Shown: positions 33,243-44,900 of the stretch, piece by piece
Layout of the letters: each line of letters opens with the position of its first letter
Numbering within the stretch: the first letter of the stretch is position 1
NCBI GenBank assembly: GCA_034509495.1
Contig: CM067520.1
Location: 25,531,340 to 25,595,339, forward strand
DNA from: Acestrorhynchus altus
Taxonomy: Eukaryota > Chordata > Actinopteri > Characiformes > Acestrorhynchidae
Direction of reading: 5' to 3'
Length of the DNA stretch: 64,000 bases
Notes under the pieces: generated by a model
Databases searched by the model: none
What the model was told of the DNA's origin: nothing
Seen by the model: only the letters and a program-made list of their open reading frames with translations
Program-made: the position numbers and the translations under genes

Positions 33243-34111
33243 GGTATTATTAGTATATAAACCACCCTTAAATGAAATAGCCTAAATATGTTTGTCTCAG
33301 TAACAGCAACAACAAAAAAACTCATTTAAAATATTAAAATTTATATAGATTTACTGAACACAACACATTTATTTTGTATTATGGATTATATTTTAGGAAT
33401 TCATGTGCAGCAGTTTTGTTTTTCTTTGTTTGTTTTTAACAAATTGAAACAAACAAGAACACAAAATAGATTAACGCCATAATCTAAGATGCCTTTCAAA
33501 TCTGTTTCAGTGCTGTAGTGCTCAGATAATCCACCAGGGGCAGTCTCTCATTTCTGTTTTTATTGTTTATTCAGTTTATTGAATATTGTCATATAGATAT
33601 TATTTAATAGCTATTTAGGTAATCAATTATTTAATGATCAGGCTGCAGAGGTAATATTATCAAAGAGACTCTTGGCTTTAAAGGGTTCAAATACATAAGA
33701 AAAAAAATTTACACTAAAAGTAAAAATAACGTGTTAATAATAATAAAAATCATATAAAAATGTATATTTTTATATATTTGTTTGTCCCTCTCCCGCTAAA
33801 AAGACCATTCTTGGGTCACAGCTTGTCAAACAGCTTGTCTAGTACCTGTGGAGAAGTACTGTCTAGTACCATATCTAATGTCAGGTGTGGGCTAGATTTC
33901 AAACCAACGTCTCACTTTGTCATCGTGAGGTGGAGCCTGTAGAATTTAGAGGGAAGAAATTCATTTATTTCTTCTTGGAAAAAAGCTGTGAAACAAAACG
34001 TGGAACAAGTGAAGCTACTTTCAGAGGCTCCGTCTGTAGATGAGGCCTTGTGTTTCCTCACATCTCTCTCTTTCTCTCACTTTGGCACACATATTTTTGA
34101 CACCCCATACT

Positions 34112-34112
<1 letters not shown>

Positions 34113-34169
<57 letters not shown>

Positions 34170-34265
34170 TTGACAGAATGTCCTCTTGGCTCTTGGCGAA
34201 GTTCTTCTGTAAACATCTTGACGCTTCAATGATGCTTCACAGCCGTTCTCATCAGCTCTAGTGCC

Positions 34266-34342
<77 letters not shown>
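34113..34342. repeat. Two (AC)n microsatellites around a 100-bp unique spacer
   Basis: Tracts at 34113-34168 and 34269-34342 flank 'tgacagaatgtcctcttgg' and following unique bases. Confidence 0.96.
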
Positions 34343-34346
<4 letters not shown>

Positions 34347-34685
34347 GTTTAACACCTCATTCACCTCTGGAAATAAACAAGAGACACGCCATGATAACAG
34401 CTCCTCCGCCCCGCGATACATGATGAATAGGGCAATTCATGAAAAATGTATGCTGCAGCAAAATTCCTCTCTCTCCCTCTCTCTCTCTTTCACTCCTCAT
34501 CCCTCGCTCCCTCTCCTCATCTTTCTCCCTCTCTCCCTGCGTCCCCCTGAAGACCAGAATTACTGCAGCTCTTCTCATTAAGGAGCGAAGACCACTCCAT
34601 CAAGCGTAGAGCGTTTTAAAGGAGTACTCCGATGTCTTGCAGCATTCTCTAGTCTATGTCAACCACATCTGTAGAGGGAGATCCT
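34343..34685. other. Unassigned sequence with a C/T-rich part
   Basis: 34467-34545 is pyrimidine-rich. No gene. Confidence 0.4.
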
Positions 34686-34689
34686 ACCG

Positions 34690-35060
34690 GCTGCGACTTC
34701 TGGACCCAACACCTGCTCATCTACTGGTTCTTCCAAGATTTTGGAAGACTCAATTCTGGAACGTTCCTGTGAGGATTGGAATGCATTTAGCCACACGGGT
34801 GTTAATGAGCTCAGGATGTTAGATGATCAGCTCCTCAACTCAACCCAAAAGTACTGGACGGAGCTCTGTCAGTTCCACTGCTCTACAGGTCAATGCTGGG
34901 GGCTTACACCCCTCTAGACCACCGCTGGCATTAAGCATGGTGGTTCATATTTATCTACTCCAGAGAGTCCACCTCTTATGGTTGGAGCATTGTCAGAGGC
35001 ACCTTTCACAGCTGCTATTTTGGTTTGGACCAAACTGAAAAGTCTGAAGGTCAGAAAGCT
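34690..35060. mobile_element. Family C MITE, diverged
   Basis: 'cccaaaagtactggacggag', 'agttccactgctctacaggt', 'aatgctgggggcttacaccc' and 'ctccagagagtcc' follow the Family C order. Confidence 0.75.
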
Positions 35061-35978
35061 CACTTAACCTTTAGATCTCTTTCAAAAGGTTGTTTTCAGA
35101 AAATTAGGAGAGTATTTATAGGAAAGAGATATTGATATTTTCAGGAGATCCAAGACCAGAAGATCAGATTTCTCTTCAGTTGAGATTTGAGAATTTAAAT
35201 AGTTGCATGAATTGGACCATGTTTGGATTAAAAATGCTTTTACGCCAATAGTTTGTTTGTTTGTTTGTTTTGATGGTTTCGTTTTCGTCTCTCAGACGTC
35301 CTGTTGATATTTGATGATCCAGAGAGTTTTGAGCTGTAAACAGAAGAATTTTTGATGAGTTGTTTGTAGTGATTCATTTTGTACTAACCAAAAATATCTA
35401 TTAAGACAATAAATCATATTTTCTTTTCTCGAACAAGAACTCTGTCATAGAAAGCTCTGGAGGTGTGCGATTATTCTGCTCATTGTAAGAGCAATTATTT
35501 TTGATCAACCTTAGAAAAAAAAATTGACCTTTTTTAGGTCATTTAGGCTCGAAACAAGTACAGTGAATCGATTCGTGTTGGTTCAGGCCGTTACTGAAAA
35601 TGAGAGTGGGCTCCGTACCCAGACCCTGTGCCCGAGCAGACACGTAGTTGAATGAACCCGAATGAGGAGAGTAGATGAGGAAATGGCTTCAGGGGTGAGT
35701 GTGTGTCAAAACAAGGAACCAAACAACTAGAGGGCTGGAGAACAATGGAGAGCTTTCCTGGTGGCTAATCACAGTCGTGGACACTGCAAAGAGAAAAGAC
35801 AGAAGAGCATACAGACTAAAATCAAAACCATCTAACATTCTTATGCATTTAACACATAAAATGATGTCTTTTAAGCACATCTGGTTATTAATTTAAATAA
35901 AATCATTAAAATAATCAGCAGATTTGGATCATGATGGATTAATTTGAACGTTTTGAGTCTCTGATCACTTTTATCGAG
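35061..35978. other. Unassigned AT-rich intronic sequence; no gene
   Basis: Nothing recognised beyond short A and T runs and a TTTG repeat near 35251-35270. Confidence 0.4.
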
Positions 35979-35980
35979 TT

Positions 35981-36150
35981 GGCAGTGGCTTGCTGGTTAG
36001 CACGTTCACCTCCCAGCATTGGGGTCCTGGGTTCAAGGCCGTATCTGGGTGGAGTTTCCATCTTTCATGTTCCCTGGTTTCCTCCCACATTCCAAAAACA
36101 TGGATATCAGGTGAAACAGCTGCGCTAATTTGTCCTGGTGTGAGGACGAG
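35981..36150 (+). mobile_element. tRNA-derived SINE
   Basis: 'tggcttgctggttagcacg' (A-box region) and 'ggttcaaggcc' at 36030-36040 (B box) precede 'tgggtggagtttccatcttt' and 'cattccaaaaacatggatat'. It is the same family as 27846. Confidence 0.8.
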
Positions 36151-36857
36151 GACATTTTCAAGTAAAGTTTAAATTGCACAATTTACATCTTTCTGTACTA
36201 GTTTGAAGACATTTACGTGCCAAACAAAGACCATGTAACCATTTGTATCTCAGTTTTTACATTTTCTACATGGACCTTTCACAGTGTGGGCAGGAAGTCT
36301 AGCTTGGAGTACATCTGATCGAGGTCAGATCATGTTCTCACCACAAACAAACCACTAGCAGAGTTTGTTTGGGACCTGACTGAGACCACCTGCTCTCAGG
36401 GGTTATGCTGTGGTTGTTTAGGTTTTTGATTTAACTGGACCAAAAAGTGCAGCTGTGAAAACACCGCTTCCCTGTGATTAGATCATTTCAGAACTTTCCT
36501 CCAGTAACTGGCCGTGAGAAGTGCATTCTGAGTGGACATCTTCTCCGCTCTCTTCTGAACACAGGAAGAGACGTGGAGATGTTTGCCCGTGGTAATCGAG
36601 CGTACGCTACAGAGGCGGCAGATAAGAGATTAGGTCGTCAGAAGCTGGCATGCTCCTTTAAGAGTGTGTAACGCATCATTATACACACACAGCTCCAACT
36701 CTATTCTCTTAAGGCTCACATGCTGTTATAAGGATCCATACACACTTAGGGTTGATGAAGATTCATAAGCGCAGAGACTGTACTCACTGTGGCAAACTGC
36801 TCAGCTAAAGAGTTTATGAGAATTTATGGGGCAGGCAATGTTCTCATTAGGGTTGTG

Positions 36858-36891
<34 letters not shown>

Positions 36892-37035
36892 GTGTGATCC
36901 ACACCTACGTGTTGGATCTCCAGGAGCTAAACTCTCTGTACCTGTTTGGGAACACCTTGCCTCCTTCATCCCACTGATGTTCCATTTCCACTGTAAGCTT
37001 TATGAGGGAATCTGTTCTGTTTAAGCTCCTCTTCT
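36151..37035. other. Unassigned intronic sequence with a unique island and a (GT)n tract
   Basis: 36470-36680 is CpG-containing and repeat-free. A GT tract lies at 36860-36887. No gene. Confidence 0.35.
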
Positions 37036-37039
37036 GCTG

Positions 37040-37440
37040 CTTCCGATGTTCTTACCCTCAGGACTTTTGTTCTGAAGAAAGAAAGAGATCAAACAGCCCC
37101 TCGATAATGCGGTATCTGGGACAGTGATGTCATTTGCCCCGCCCCCCTCCCTCTGATCAGTCAGAGTCTGTATGCAGGTTGAGCATCAGCCCCGCCCCCT
37201 CTCTCTGATCAGTCAGAGTCTGTATGCAGGTTGAGCATCAGCCCCGCCCCCTTTCTCTGATCAGTCAGAGTCTGTATGCAGGTTGATCATCAGCCCCGCC
37301 CCCTTTCTCTGATCAGTCAGAGTCTGTATGCAGGTTGATCATCAGCCCCGCCCCCTTTCTCTGATCAGTCAGAGTCTGTATGCAGGTTGATCATGCACAC
37401 GTGGACAGAGCAGTTAACATGCACTGGAAGCTAAAATACA
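37040..37440 (+). mobile_element. Family A element with 5 minisatellite units
   Basis: Left flank 'caggacttttgttctgaag', five C-rich units between about 37135 and 37395, then the right flank 'cgtggacagagcagttaaca'. Confidence 0.85.
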
Positions 37441-37650
37441 ACCTAAAATACCTAAAATAAGAACTTGAAAGTGAGGACCTAAAACCCGAACTTCAGATGA
37501 GGACCTAGAATGAAGACCTAAAATAAGGATCTAATGAGGACCTACAGTGATGACCTACAATGAGTACTTAAAGTAAAAGAAGGACCTAATCATCTTAAGT
37601 GAGGACCTAAAGTTCACACCTGAAGTAAAAATCTAAAGTGAGACCTGATC
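37441..37650. repeat. Degenerate 'gaggacctaaa' short tandem repeat
   Basis: About a dozen imperfect units such as 'gaggacctaaa', 'gaagacctaaa' and 'gatgacctaca' follow the Family A right flank directly. Confidence 0.7.
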
Positions 37651-38330
37651 TGCAGGTTTTTGGGCTTCTTCATTCATGGAGTACTTGCTTCAGGTCTTTC
37701 ATGCAGAGCGTTTTATCCGGACGGCTCTTTACAGAGTGTCTTTTCAAATGTTTTCAAATCCAAACCTCCTCCACTCCTAATCCCAAAGCGTGTGCTCTTC
37801 TTTTCAAACACATCTAATCATTGTTTAAACATTACACCAGCATTCTGAGTGTCTCAGAGCAGGTGGTGAGATTAATGCTTCCTGCACTTCTTCATGAAGA
37901 AGCGACAGATGGTGGAGAGATTGCAGCACCTTCACTCTTGTTCTCCAGAAACGATCATGGTCCCAGTCAAGTCTGATTTGTGGCATAAATTATGGCAGGA
38001 TGAGAAGATAAGGAGCCTCGCTGTGGCATTCTCAGCTGTCCACAACTTGTTGGGAGGCCTTCAAATCCCAGTAGTCTCTTGGTTCTCCAGTGAGGTGCAG
38101 GTGGGATTTCTCCTGCTCTGTTTGAGTGGTGTTTGGAGGCTTCATCTGAGTATCACTTGGACTCATGACTCACGGTTTTCTATTTAGAAGTAATCTGAAT
38201 GGAGTGTACACTTCAGTTTAAGCCACAGAGCAAACAAGGGCGCACTCCCCGAGGGCACAACACATATACATTACCCAGTAAGAGGGTGTGAGAGACACAC
38301 TCTGAAGGTGCACACCTGTACAGGGAAGCA
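37651..38330. other. Unassigned intronic sequence; no gene
   Basis: No domain in the short open frames. No repeat recognised except the following tandem repeat. Confidence 0.4.
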
Positions 38331-38332
38331 TC

Positions 38333-38452
38333 TAAAGTAGGTGTTTCTAATAAAGTGGCCAGTGAGTGGAAGCAGAAGGTAGGTGTTTCTAATAAAGTGG
38401 CCAGTGAGTGGAAACACAAGGTGGGTGTTTCTAATGAAGTGGACAGTAATTT
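38333..38452. repeat. Three tandem copies of a 41-bp unit
   Basis: 'ggtgtttctaataaagtggc' followed by 'cagtgagtggaa' occurs at about 38340, 38381 and 38422. The motif resembles a common fish MITE terminus, here tandemly amplified. Confidence 0.8.
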
Positions 38453-38663
38453 AAAGGAGGCAAGTTGAAATTTCCATGGAATTTGTTTGGAAGTTATACT
38501 TTTGTGACTGAAAATTCCATAAATTCCGAAGTAAATTTAAATCCTGTATTTAGGAAAGTGTATAATGTAAATAATGCTGGGAGCGGATGTGTGTATTTCA
38601 CAAACGGACATGGAATTTTCCTCCTGGCTGAATGTAGGGAAAGGGCAGAGCATCTGCCACCAC

Positions 38664-38678
38664 TCTCTCTCTCTGCTC

Positions 38679-38738
<60 letters not shown>
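38664..38738. repeat. (CT)n microsatellite
   Basis: About 35 units with two GCT interruptions. It abuts a Family A fragment. Confidence 0.96.
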
Positions 38739-38740
<2 letters not shown>

Positions 38741-38880
38741 CTGTCAGAGTCTGTATGCAGGTAGAGCATCAGCCCCGCCCCCTCTCTCTGATCAAAACAT
38801 GCAATGGACGCTCCCTTGGCAGTTTTAACTGGTATTTCAGTTGGAAACAAATTTTAACTGGTTTCAACCCTCACTGATGT
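38739..38880 (+). mobile_element. Family A fragment, about 1.5 units
   Basis: 'ctgtcagagtctgtatgcag', one C-rich box and 'aaacatgcaatggacgctc', the right flank. Confidence 0.75.
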
Positions 38881-39535
38881 TTCATCACAATGATAAGACA
38901 GTACAAAAAAGGGTAGAATGGTATGAACATGGAGAACCTTGTAGAACAGTGTGAATGGTAGACAATATTCTAAAGACTTAAAACACCAGGGGTTGATTTA
39001 TTCTGGCCTATAAAGGGTTAAAAACCGCAGGATGAAGGAAATGCAAATGTAGGAGCATTAAAATGACGAGCAGCACCTTCGTGTTCACCATAATGTTCTC
39101 CCCTGATTCACTGGTCGTAGCTGAGAGTGGTTTTCATGGGCGGCAGTAAACGCTGAGGTGGAGGCCCAGGTGCTCGTTACGGAATGATTAGGCGTATAGC
39201 CGGATCTCAGAGAGCCGAAGACTGCACAGAAGATCATCAGCTGCACCAGAAAGGATCATAAGGCGAAGATAAAAGCTCAAGGGCAAGCAGGCCATGTTCC
39301 ACACAGAGCCATGACCGTGCACCATGTGGGCACGGACACTTTAGAAAGCAGAAACCACTTTAATGAAAGTCAGGTCTTTTCATAGTTGACCAAAGAGAGT
39401 GGCACTTGGGTCGGTCGCGCTGACCTCAGATAATGGCGTCCCCTGGTTCGAGATTTCTCCCAGTTTTATTTTTCACACCTGCTATTGCATAAAAAAATAA
39501 AAACATGAAACAAAAATGCATCATGCAACTTTTGA
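38881..39535. other. Unique intronic island, no gene
   Basis: 39050-39480 is repeat-free with mixed composition ('tgattaggcgtatagccgg'). It is a candidate for conserved non-coding DNA. Confidence 0.3.
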
Positions 39536-39539
39536 TGAA

Positions 39540-40000
39540 AAATGAGATTAAAATATTGCACTTCCTCATTTATTTATTGAGGAAAATGATCCAGCTCAAC
39601 ATTTCTAGTAGCTCTTGATTAGTCTTGTACTAGTTTTAGCCCATTACTCCGTATTTTTGTTATTCTTCATTAAACATTCTATGGTAGAACGACTTGTGTG
39701 CATAGGGTCATTGTCTTTCTGCATGATCCACATTTTCTTAAGATTGAGCTCACAGGCAGAGAATTTGCTGGTATAATTCAGAATTCATTGGTCCATCAAT
39801 GAAGACGAGCTGTCCTGGCCCAGATGCATCAAAACAGGCCCAAACCATGATACTACCACCACCATGTTTCACAGGTGGGATGATGATTTTAATGCTTCTC
39901 ATTTAAACCAAACACATCTATTGGCTCATCTGTCCACAAAACTTTGTTACAGTAGTCTTATGGCTGCTGTGCTCCTCTATTACTGAATGATGCTGGATGC
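39540..40000 (-). pseudogene. Tc1-like transposase fossil
   Basis: Minus strand near 39860 gives a frame like VKHGGGSIMVWA ('ccaccaccatgtttcacag' on the + strand). 'cattgtctttctgcatgatc' near 39708 is another common internal block. Heavily mutated. Confidence 0.6.
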
Positions 40001-40810
40001 TCACTCCATCTCCATGGTGAAGTCAGGCCTGGAGGAGTTCTGTGGACGTCACTTCTGCTTTAATTTCTATGTGATAAATTAATTGAATTGAACTGTAAGG
40101 CTTTAGAGTGCTGTGTGGTTTAACGAATCAAATCTTTATTTCCCCTCAGTGATTCTGGAGCCGTGCTGATATCGCTGACCATAATAAGCCATTTTCAAAC
40201 ACCCCATTTATGGGCTTCAGCACAATTGGACCAGCTTGAAGCTCTGAGCGATCATTTCGGCGGTGGTTCGTGAAACGGAACCAATTTGCATTCACCGTTT
40301 TTACCCTAATCGCGCAAACCTTAACTGTCCTAGAGTGGTTTTTACAAATGAGATCAGCAGAGTTACAATGGAAATCTTAGCTTCAAACAAGCCACAGTCT
40401 CCGCCAATCTAGATAAGACTGTTAAATCTGTACCAGCTCAGGTTTCAACAGCCACCCAATAGCTTTTTAATTACCCTCATAATGATATCCAAACCCAGGC
40501 GCCACTGGAAGTCCACAATCCCAAAAGAGACTGATATTAAAAATTAAAAAAAAAAAAAAAACACAGCAAAAGATTAAAACTGGTTTCATCAAAATCCTCT
40601 CCAACAAATCCCACACACTCCCCCGGGCACCGAGCGCTAACCTTCTAATAAGGCTCCCGCACTGCCTGTGTGTGTGCTAAGGGTGGATTATTTGATATTA
40701 ATATGCACTGGACGCTCCTCAGCACGGATTCAGAATAGCATCCTTTGTTTGCACATCGATATTAGACTCGGCAGATTTAATCAGGAAGGTAAACAAAGAA
40801 GAGAAAATAT
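40001..40810. other. Unique intronic island with an octamer motif; no gene
   Basis: 40140-40480 is repeat-free and contains ATTTGCAT near 40286, a match to the POU octamer, plus 'ctaatcgcgcaaacc'. An A-run lies at 40546-40562. Confidence 0.35.
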
Positions 40811-40812
40811 AA

Positions 40813-40814
40813 AG

Positions 40815-40848
<34 letters not shown>
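40813..40848. repeat. (AG)n microsatellite
   Basis: About 17 units. Confidence 0.96.
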
Positions 40849-40850
<2 letters not shown>

Positions 40851-40894
40851 CAGAGTGGAAGAGAAACAAAACATGTTGGCGAGTTCCCCCCCCG

Positions 40895-41230
40895 GGACTG
40901 AAATACTCTGTGAGGATTTGACAGAATTCAGTGACGGGCATTGTGTCATGATGTTGGCGGATCCCAAACTTCCCAACTCATTCCCAACTCATCCCAAAAG
41001 TCGGATGGAGCTCCATCATTCCAGAGAACACAGTTCCACTGCTCCACAGCTCAATGCTGGGGGGCTTCATACCCCTCTAGTCCACCTGGTTATGAGACAT
41101 GGTTTGTTTATCTGCTCCAGAGAGTCCTATTCTATTCAAGCTGTGTGCATTTGCACATCTTTGTCAGCAATGGGTGCAGCCGAATGCATTCTTTACATAT
41201 ATGTCTGTCTGACTTCTCTTTAAAATAAAC
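40895..41230. mobile_element. Family C MITE fragment
   Basis: 'gagctccatcattccagaga', 'cagttccactgctccacagc', 'aatgctggggggcttcatac' and 'ctccagagagtcctattcta' give a clean Family C interior. Confidence 0.85.
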
Positions 41231-41770
41231 TATTAATAACAGTGTGTGCAATCAGCATCTAGCTGTGTGAGATCTAATGTGACACAGTACGTGAGAAAAT
41301 CACAGCTACAACTACGTTCTCACCGTTTCCCTGCTCTCGTCTGCTTCTGAAAGCTGAACGGCTGTCAGACATCTCCACCTTCCAACTGGCTGACCGGCCG
41401 GCAGGTGTGGAAATGTCACAGGTGACCTACAGGAGCTCTGCAAATTTCAGCAGATCTCAGATATTCTGGATCAGGAGAAATACCAGCCTGAATATTCATA
41501 CACTGCTGGCTTCATCTCAGGACCCTTTCCTGATAATACCTGGAGACGGAGCTTCGGGGATTATCCAGAGACTCCGTTCACACTGACATTCTGAGAGAAG
41601 AGCTGATTAGTGAATTATTAATTTAGTTCATTTTCTATCTATTCATATCTAGATTAATTCTATTCATTTCATTGGTTGGTTGATCGCTGCTGGTGCAGCA
41701 GTGTTCTGCACAGCTCCATGGGTCTGAGGATGAGGGTTCTAGAAAAACCCACAAAATGTGAGAACCCCTA
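41231..41770. other. Unassigned intronic sequence; no gene
   Basis: 41260-41640 is repeat-free with mixed composition. No domain or signal recognised. Confidence 0.35.
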
Positions 41771-41779
41771 GGTGGCCAA

Positions 41780-42280
41780 AACCCACCAGCTGTTATGTGG
41801 GTGGTGGGTCGTTCTCAGCACTGCAGTCACACTGACATGGTGGTGGTGTGTTAGTGTGTGTTGCTGGTACGAGTGGATCAGACGCAGCAGTGCTGCTGGA
41901 GTGTTTAAACCCCTCAGTGTCACTGCTGGACCGAGAACCGTCCACCGACCAGCGTCCTGTGAGCAGCGTCCTGTGAGCACTGATGAAGGACCAGAGGAAG
42001 ACCGACACAAACTGTGCAGAAACAGATGAGCTTCTGTCTCTGACTTTACATCTACAAGGTGGAGACACTCGGTAGGAGTGTCTCATAGAGTGGACAGTGA
42101 GTGGACACAGTGTTTAAACACTCCAGCAGCACCGCTGCGTCTGATCCACTCGTACCAGCACAACACACACTAACACACCACCACCATGTCAGTGTGACTG
42201 CAGTGCTGAGAATGACCCACCACCCACATAACAGCTGCTCTGTGGTGGTCCTGTGGGGTCCTGATCATTGAAGTGTGACA
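41780..42280. mobile_element. Family B foldback element, complete arms
   Basis: The left arm 41788-41910 and right arm 42110-42236 are near-perfect inverted repeats of about 125 bp around a loop of about 200 bp. The loop carries 'gaaacagatgagcttctgtc' and 'tctacaaggtggagacactc'. Both inner arm ends carry the palindrome GTTTAAAC. No coding capacity is apparent, so it must move in trans if at all. Confidence 0.9.
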
Positions 42281-42362
42281 ATGAATGGTGCCCTGTCCAG
42301 TGGATATTCCTGCCTTGTGCCAAATGATTCCCATCTATTAGTTTCTTGATTTTCTTTCAGAA

Positions 42363-42406
<44 letters not shown>

Positions 42407-42742
42407 GGTGAGAGAGAATCAGAGTGAGAGGGTGAGGTGTGGCAGCAGTTGTGCTGAGGTGTGAGAGTTGTGTGATTGTGACTTTAATATCGGTAGTGCC
42501 GTTCACAGCTGCTCGGGATGAGAGATATATGCCGCTTGGTGGAAAGATGCCCAAGCTGTTGTTCATCTGCTTCCAGGTGTGCTTCAGGTTACGCAGCCTG
42601 TGGAGGTGACCTTCAGCAATTAACACTTCAGAAGAAACTTCGGCTTAAAATATCCAGAGGAAGCCACTCCGACACAGCACTCAGCATCACTGCAGACCAG
42701 CAAATGGACCTCTATGGACCTAATCACCCTTTATAATGAATA
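42281..42742. other. SINE-like tail, (GA)n tract and unassigned sequence
   Basis: 'gccctgtccagtggatattc' and 'ctgccttgtgccaaatgatt' near 42290 match the 3' region of teleost SINEs as at 49010. A GA tract lies at 42362-42403. Confidence 0.45.
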
Positions 42743-42744
42743 CA

Positions 42745-43145
42745 TTCAACTGCTTTAAGTTGCACCCATTGCTGACACAGATGTGCAAATGCACACACAG
42801 CTTGGCTAGTCCTAGTAGAGAAGTCCTGTCAATAAAACAGAATTATAACCAGTACAAGAATTATAAAAAGTACAAGATCCTTGAGAAACATTTGGAGGTT
42901 CTTCAGTCTGAGAGGAGCCTCTGAAGGTGCTTCAAGGTTCTTTTGGGGGTTGGAGAGTTGAGCTGATGAGGCTGGGGTTGCGTTCATCCAACACCCTAAC
43001 ATCACTGAATGCAATCAAATCTCCACAACAATGCTCCAGAAACTCTTCCCTGGACAGTAGACAGCTACTCCAATGAATCCTTTAAATACCCTCGATTTCA
43101 GAAGAAATGAATGAGCAGGTGTCCCGATACTTTTGCCCACACAGA
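42745..43145. mobile_element. Family C MITE with a replaced interior
   Basis: Left end 'ttaagttgcacccattgctg' and right end 'gcaggtgtcccgatactttt' are conserved. The middle (about 42840-42960) is different and includes GGTTCTTC/AGGTTC palindromic motifs. Confidence 0.75.
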
Positions 43146-43525
43146 GTAGATACCAACTGGATTCCATACCTGGTTAAGAGGAAGTGTGTATTTCACTACA
43201 ACAAGCCTAAAATATGGTCTTCACACCTTTTGTTGTGTGTTCACCCTGGAGGAGAAGCTGATGACTCATAGACAATAGCAAGTGACAACGGGACGCTATA
43301 GGGGAGCGCAGGGAGGGTATAGAGGACAGGCAGTGGGCAGATGGTGTGTGTACTTGAGTGTGTGTTCGTCTGCCACTCTATTCTCTCTCCCTCCATTCTT
43401 CTCCATCCCTCTTTCCCCTGCTGACTGACTGCGCGTCTCACCTGAGTCATCGATCGTCTGCACTCGTTTACCTCCGTCTGAGCTGTCCCTTCTGCTGTCC
43501 TCTCAATACACACCAGCAGCAGTGT
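43146..43525. other. Unassigned sequence; no gene
   Basis: A pyrimidine-rich part lies at 43380-43420. The opposing open frames show no domain. Confidence 0.4.
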
Positions 43526-43529
43526 GGTC

Positions 43530-43790
43530 TAGACCACTGCTTGTGGTTTGAACACCAGTATGCTGGTCAACCAGTACTACACCAGCCCTAGACTAGCATA
43601 AACCAGCATTTGTTGTGTTTTGACCACTGGTATGCTGGTCAACCGGTACTACGCCAGCCCTAGACTAGCATAAACCAGCATTTGTTGTGTTTTGACCTCT
43701 GGTATGCTGGTCAACCAGTACTACACCAGCATAAAGCTGCACTTGCTGCTGTAAGCTGGTCAGCATACTAGTACCAGTTTGTTCTGAGGC
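43530..43790. repeat. Minisatellite of about 77 bp with ACCAGC/GCTGGT cores
   Basis: Three imperfect units share 'gtatgctggtcaaccagtac', 'accagccctagactagcat' and 'aaaccagcatttgttgtgtt'. Each unit contains inverted ACCAGC and GCTGGT motifs. Confidence 0.85.
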
Positions 43791-44040
43791 AAAACACAAT
43801 TTGACCATGAATGCAGTAAAATACCATGCTTAAAATTGGAGCAGTGGTCATTTAGCTGGTCATTCATGGTTATTCTTAACCAAAGGTGTTTGTGCTGCCT
43901 CAGAGGTAGAGCTGCCTTCAGAACTGTGTTGGGTTGTGATTTTGCACATGAACCGCCAAGACACGTATCACTGACCAATGAAAACAGGTTCCCAATATAG
44001 GACTCAATTGGAATTCCTCTCGTTTCCTTAGCCAAAGAGT

Positions 44041-44071
<31 letters not shown>

Positions 44072-44276
44072 CATTATGAAAGAATTGGGAAGGCGTTCAT
44101 ATATCAAACATATCAGATGGAGAGAGAAAGCGGAAGGAGGTGTAAGAGAAATGTTATCTAAAGAAGAGAAAGAGAAATCAAGGGCTGTTTAAAAGCTGAT
44201 GAAGCTGATAGAGAAGTAAAGGAGTAGAGAACATTATATGTACATTAGTGAGAAAAACTGCAGTGTGTGCTGTTAA

Positions 44277-44312
<36 letters not shown>

Positions 44313-44515
44313 TTGATCAGAGAGTGATGGAGTTGTTATTTTCTGTTCTGCTCTGTGGCCTTTAAAGAAACCTCTCAATTTGTTGTTTTTTCACTTTGCC
44401 CATCATAATTAGCACTCAGCTGCTTCTGTCTAATGAACACACACACACACACACACACTCACACACTCACACATAGCTTGGACGTCATTTGTTGGCTGAC
44501 TGTAGAGTGATGGGA
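43791..44515. other. Unassigned sequence with GA, CT and AC tracts
   Basis: Tracts at 44046-44072 (GA), 44279-44310 (CT) and 44439-44475 (AC). 'ctgcctcagaggtagagctg' near 43897 is shared with 49553, an unclassified dispersed repeat. No gene. Confidence 0.45.
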
Positions 44516-44519
44516 TATT

Positions 44520-44900
44520 TGTGGAAGCATCCATGTGTAGATCTTCTTCACACATCTTGTGGTCTGATCTTGCTTGGACGGTCTGATCTGGTCACGTGGG
44601 CTGTTGTTCTAAATGTTCTCCACTTGTAAATGATGTTCCAGACAGTGGAACGGCTGATTTCTAATTGTTCTCAGATCTTAAGTCCCTTCTCAGACTCATC
44701 TGCATCTACAACCTTCTTTCCAAAGACCTCAGAGAGCTCTGTGGATCTCACCATGATGACCACTCACTTCAACAATCAAGAGCAAACCAGACTAATGTCT
44801 GAGGTTTAAATAAGACAAAGTCCACGTTCTAATTTTAGGAAAATGATCCAGCATCATTGTTCCACCAGTGATGGAAAACCATCCTGGCACAGACGCATTA
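44520..44900 (-). pseudogene. Tc1-like transposase, N-terminal fossil
   Basis: Minus strand: 'SELSEVFGKKVVDADESEKG', then after a frameshift 'LEISRSTVWNII', the paired-like HTH of Tc1 transposases. The element end with 'aatcaagagcaaaccagact' lies near 44778. Confidence 0.75.

Noticed and set aside
40546..40562. Poly(A) tail of a processed pseudogene
   Set aside because: No cDNA-like sequence or target duplication is visible around the A-run.
43241..43591. Opposing open frames of 77-90 residues
   Set aside because: They overlap each other on opposite strands, are partly low complexity and have no recognisable motif.
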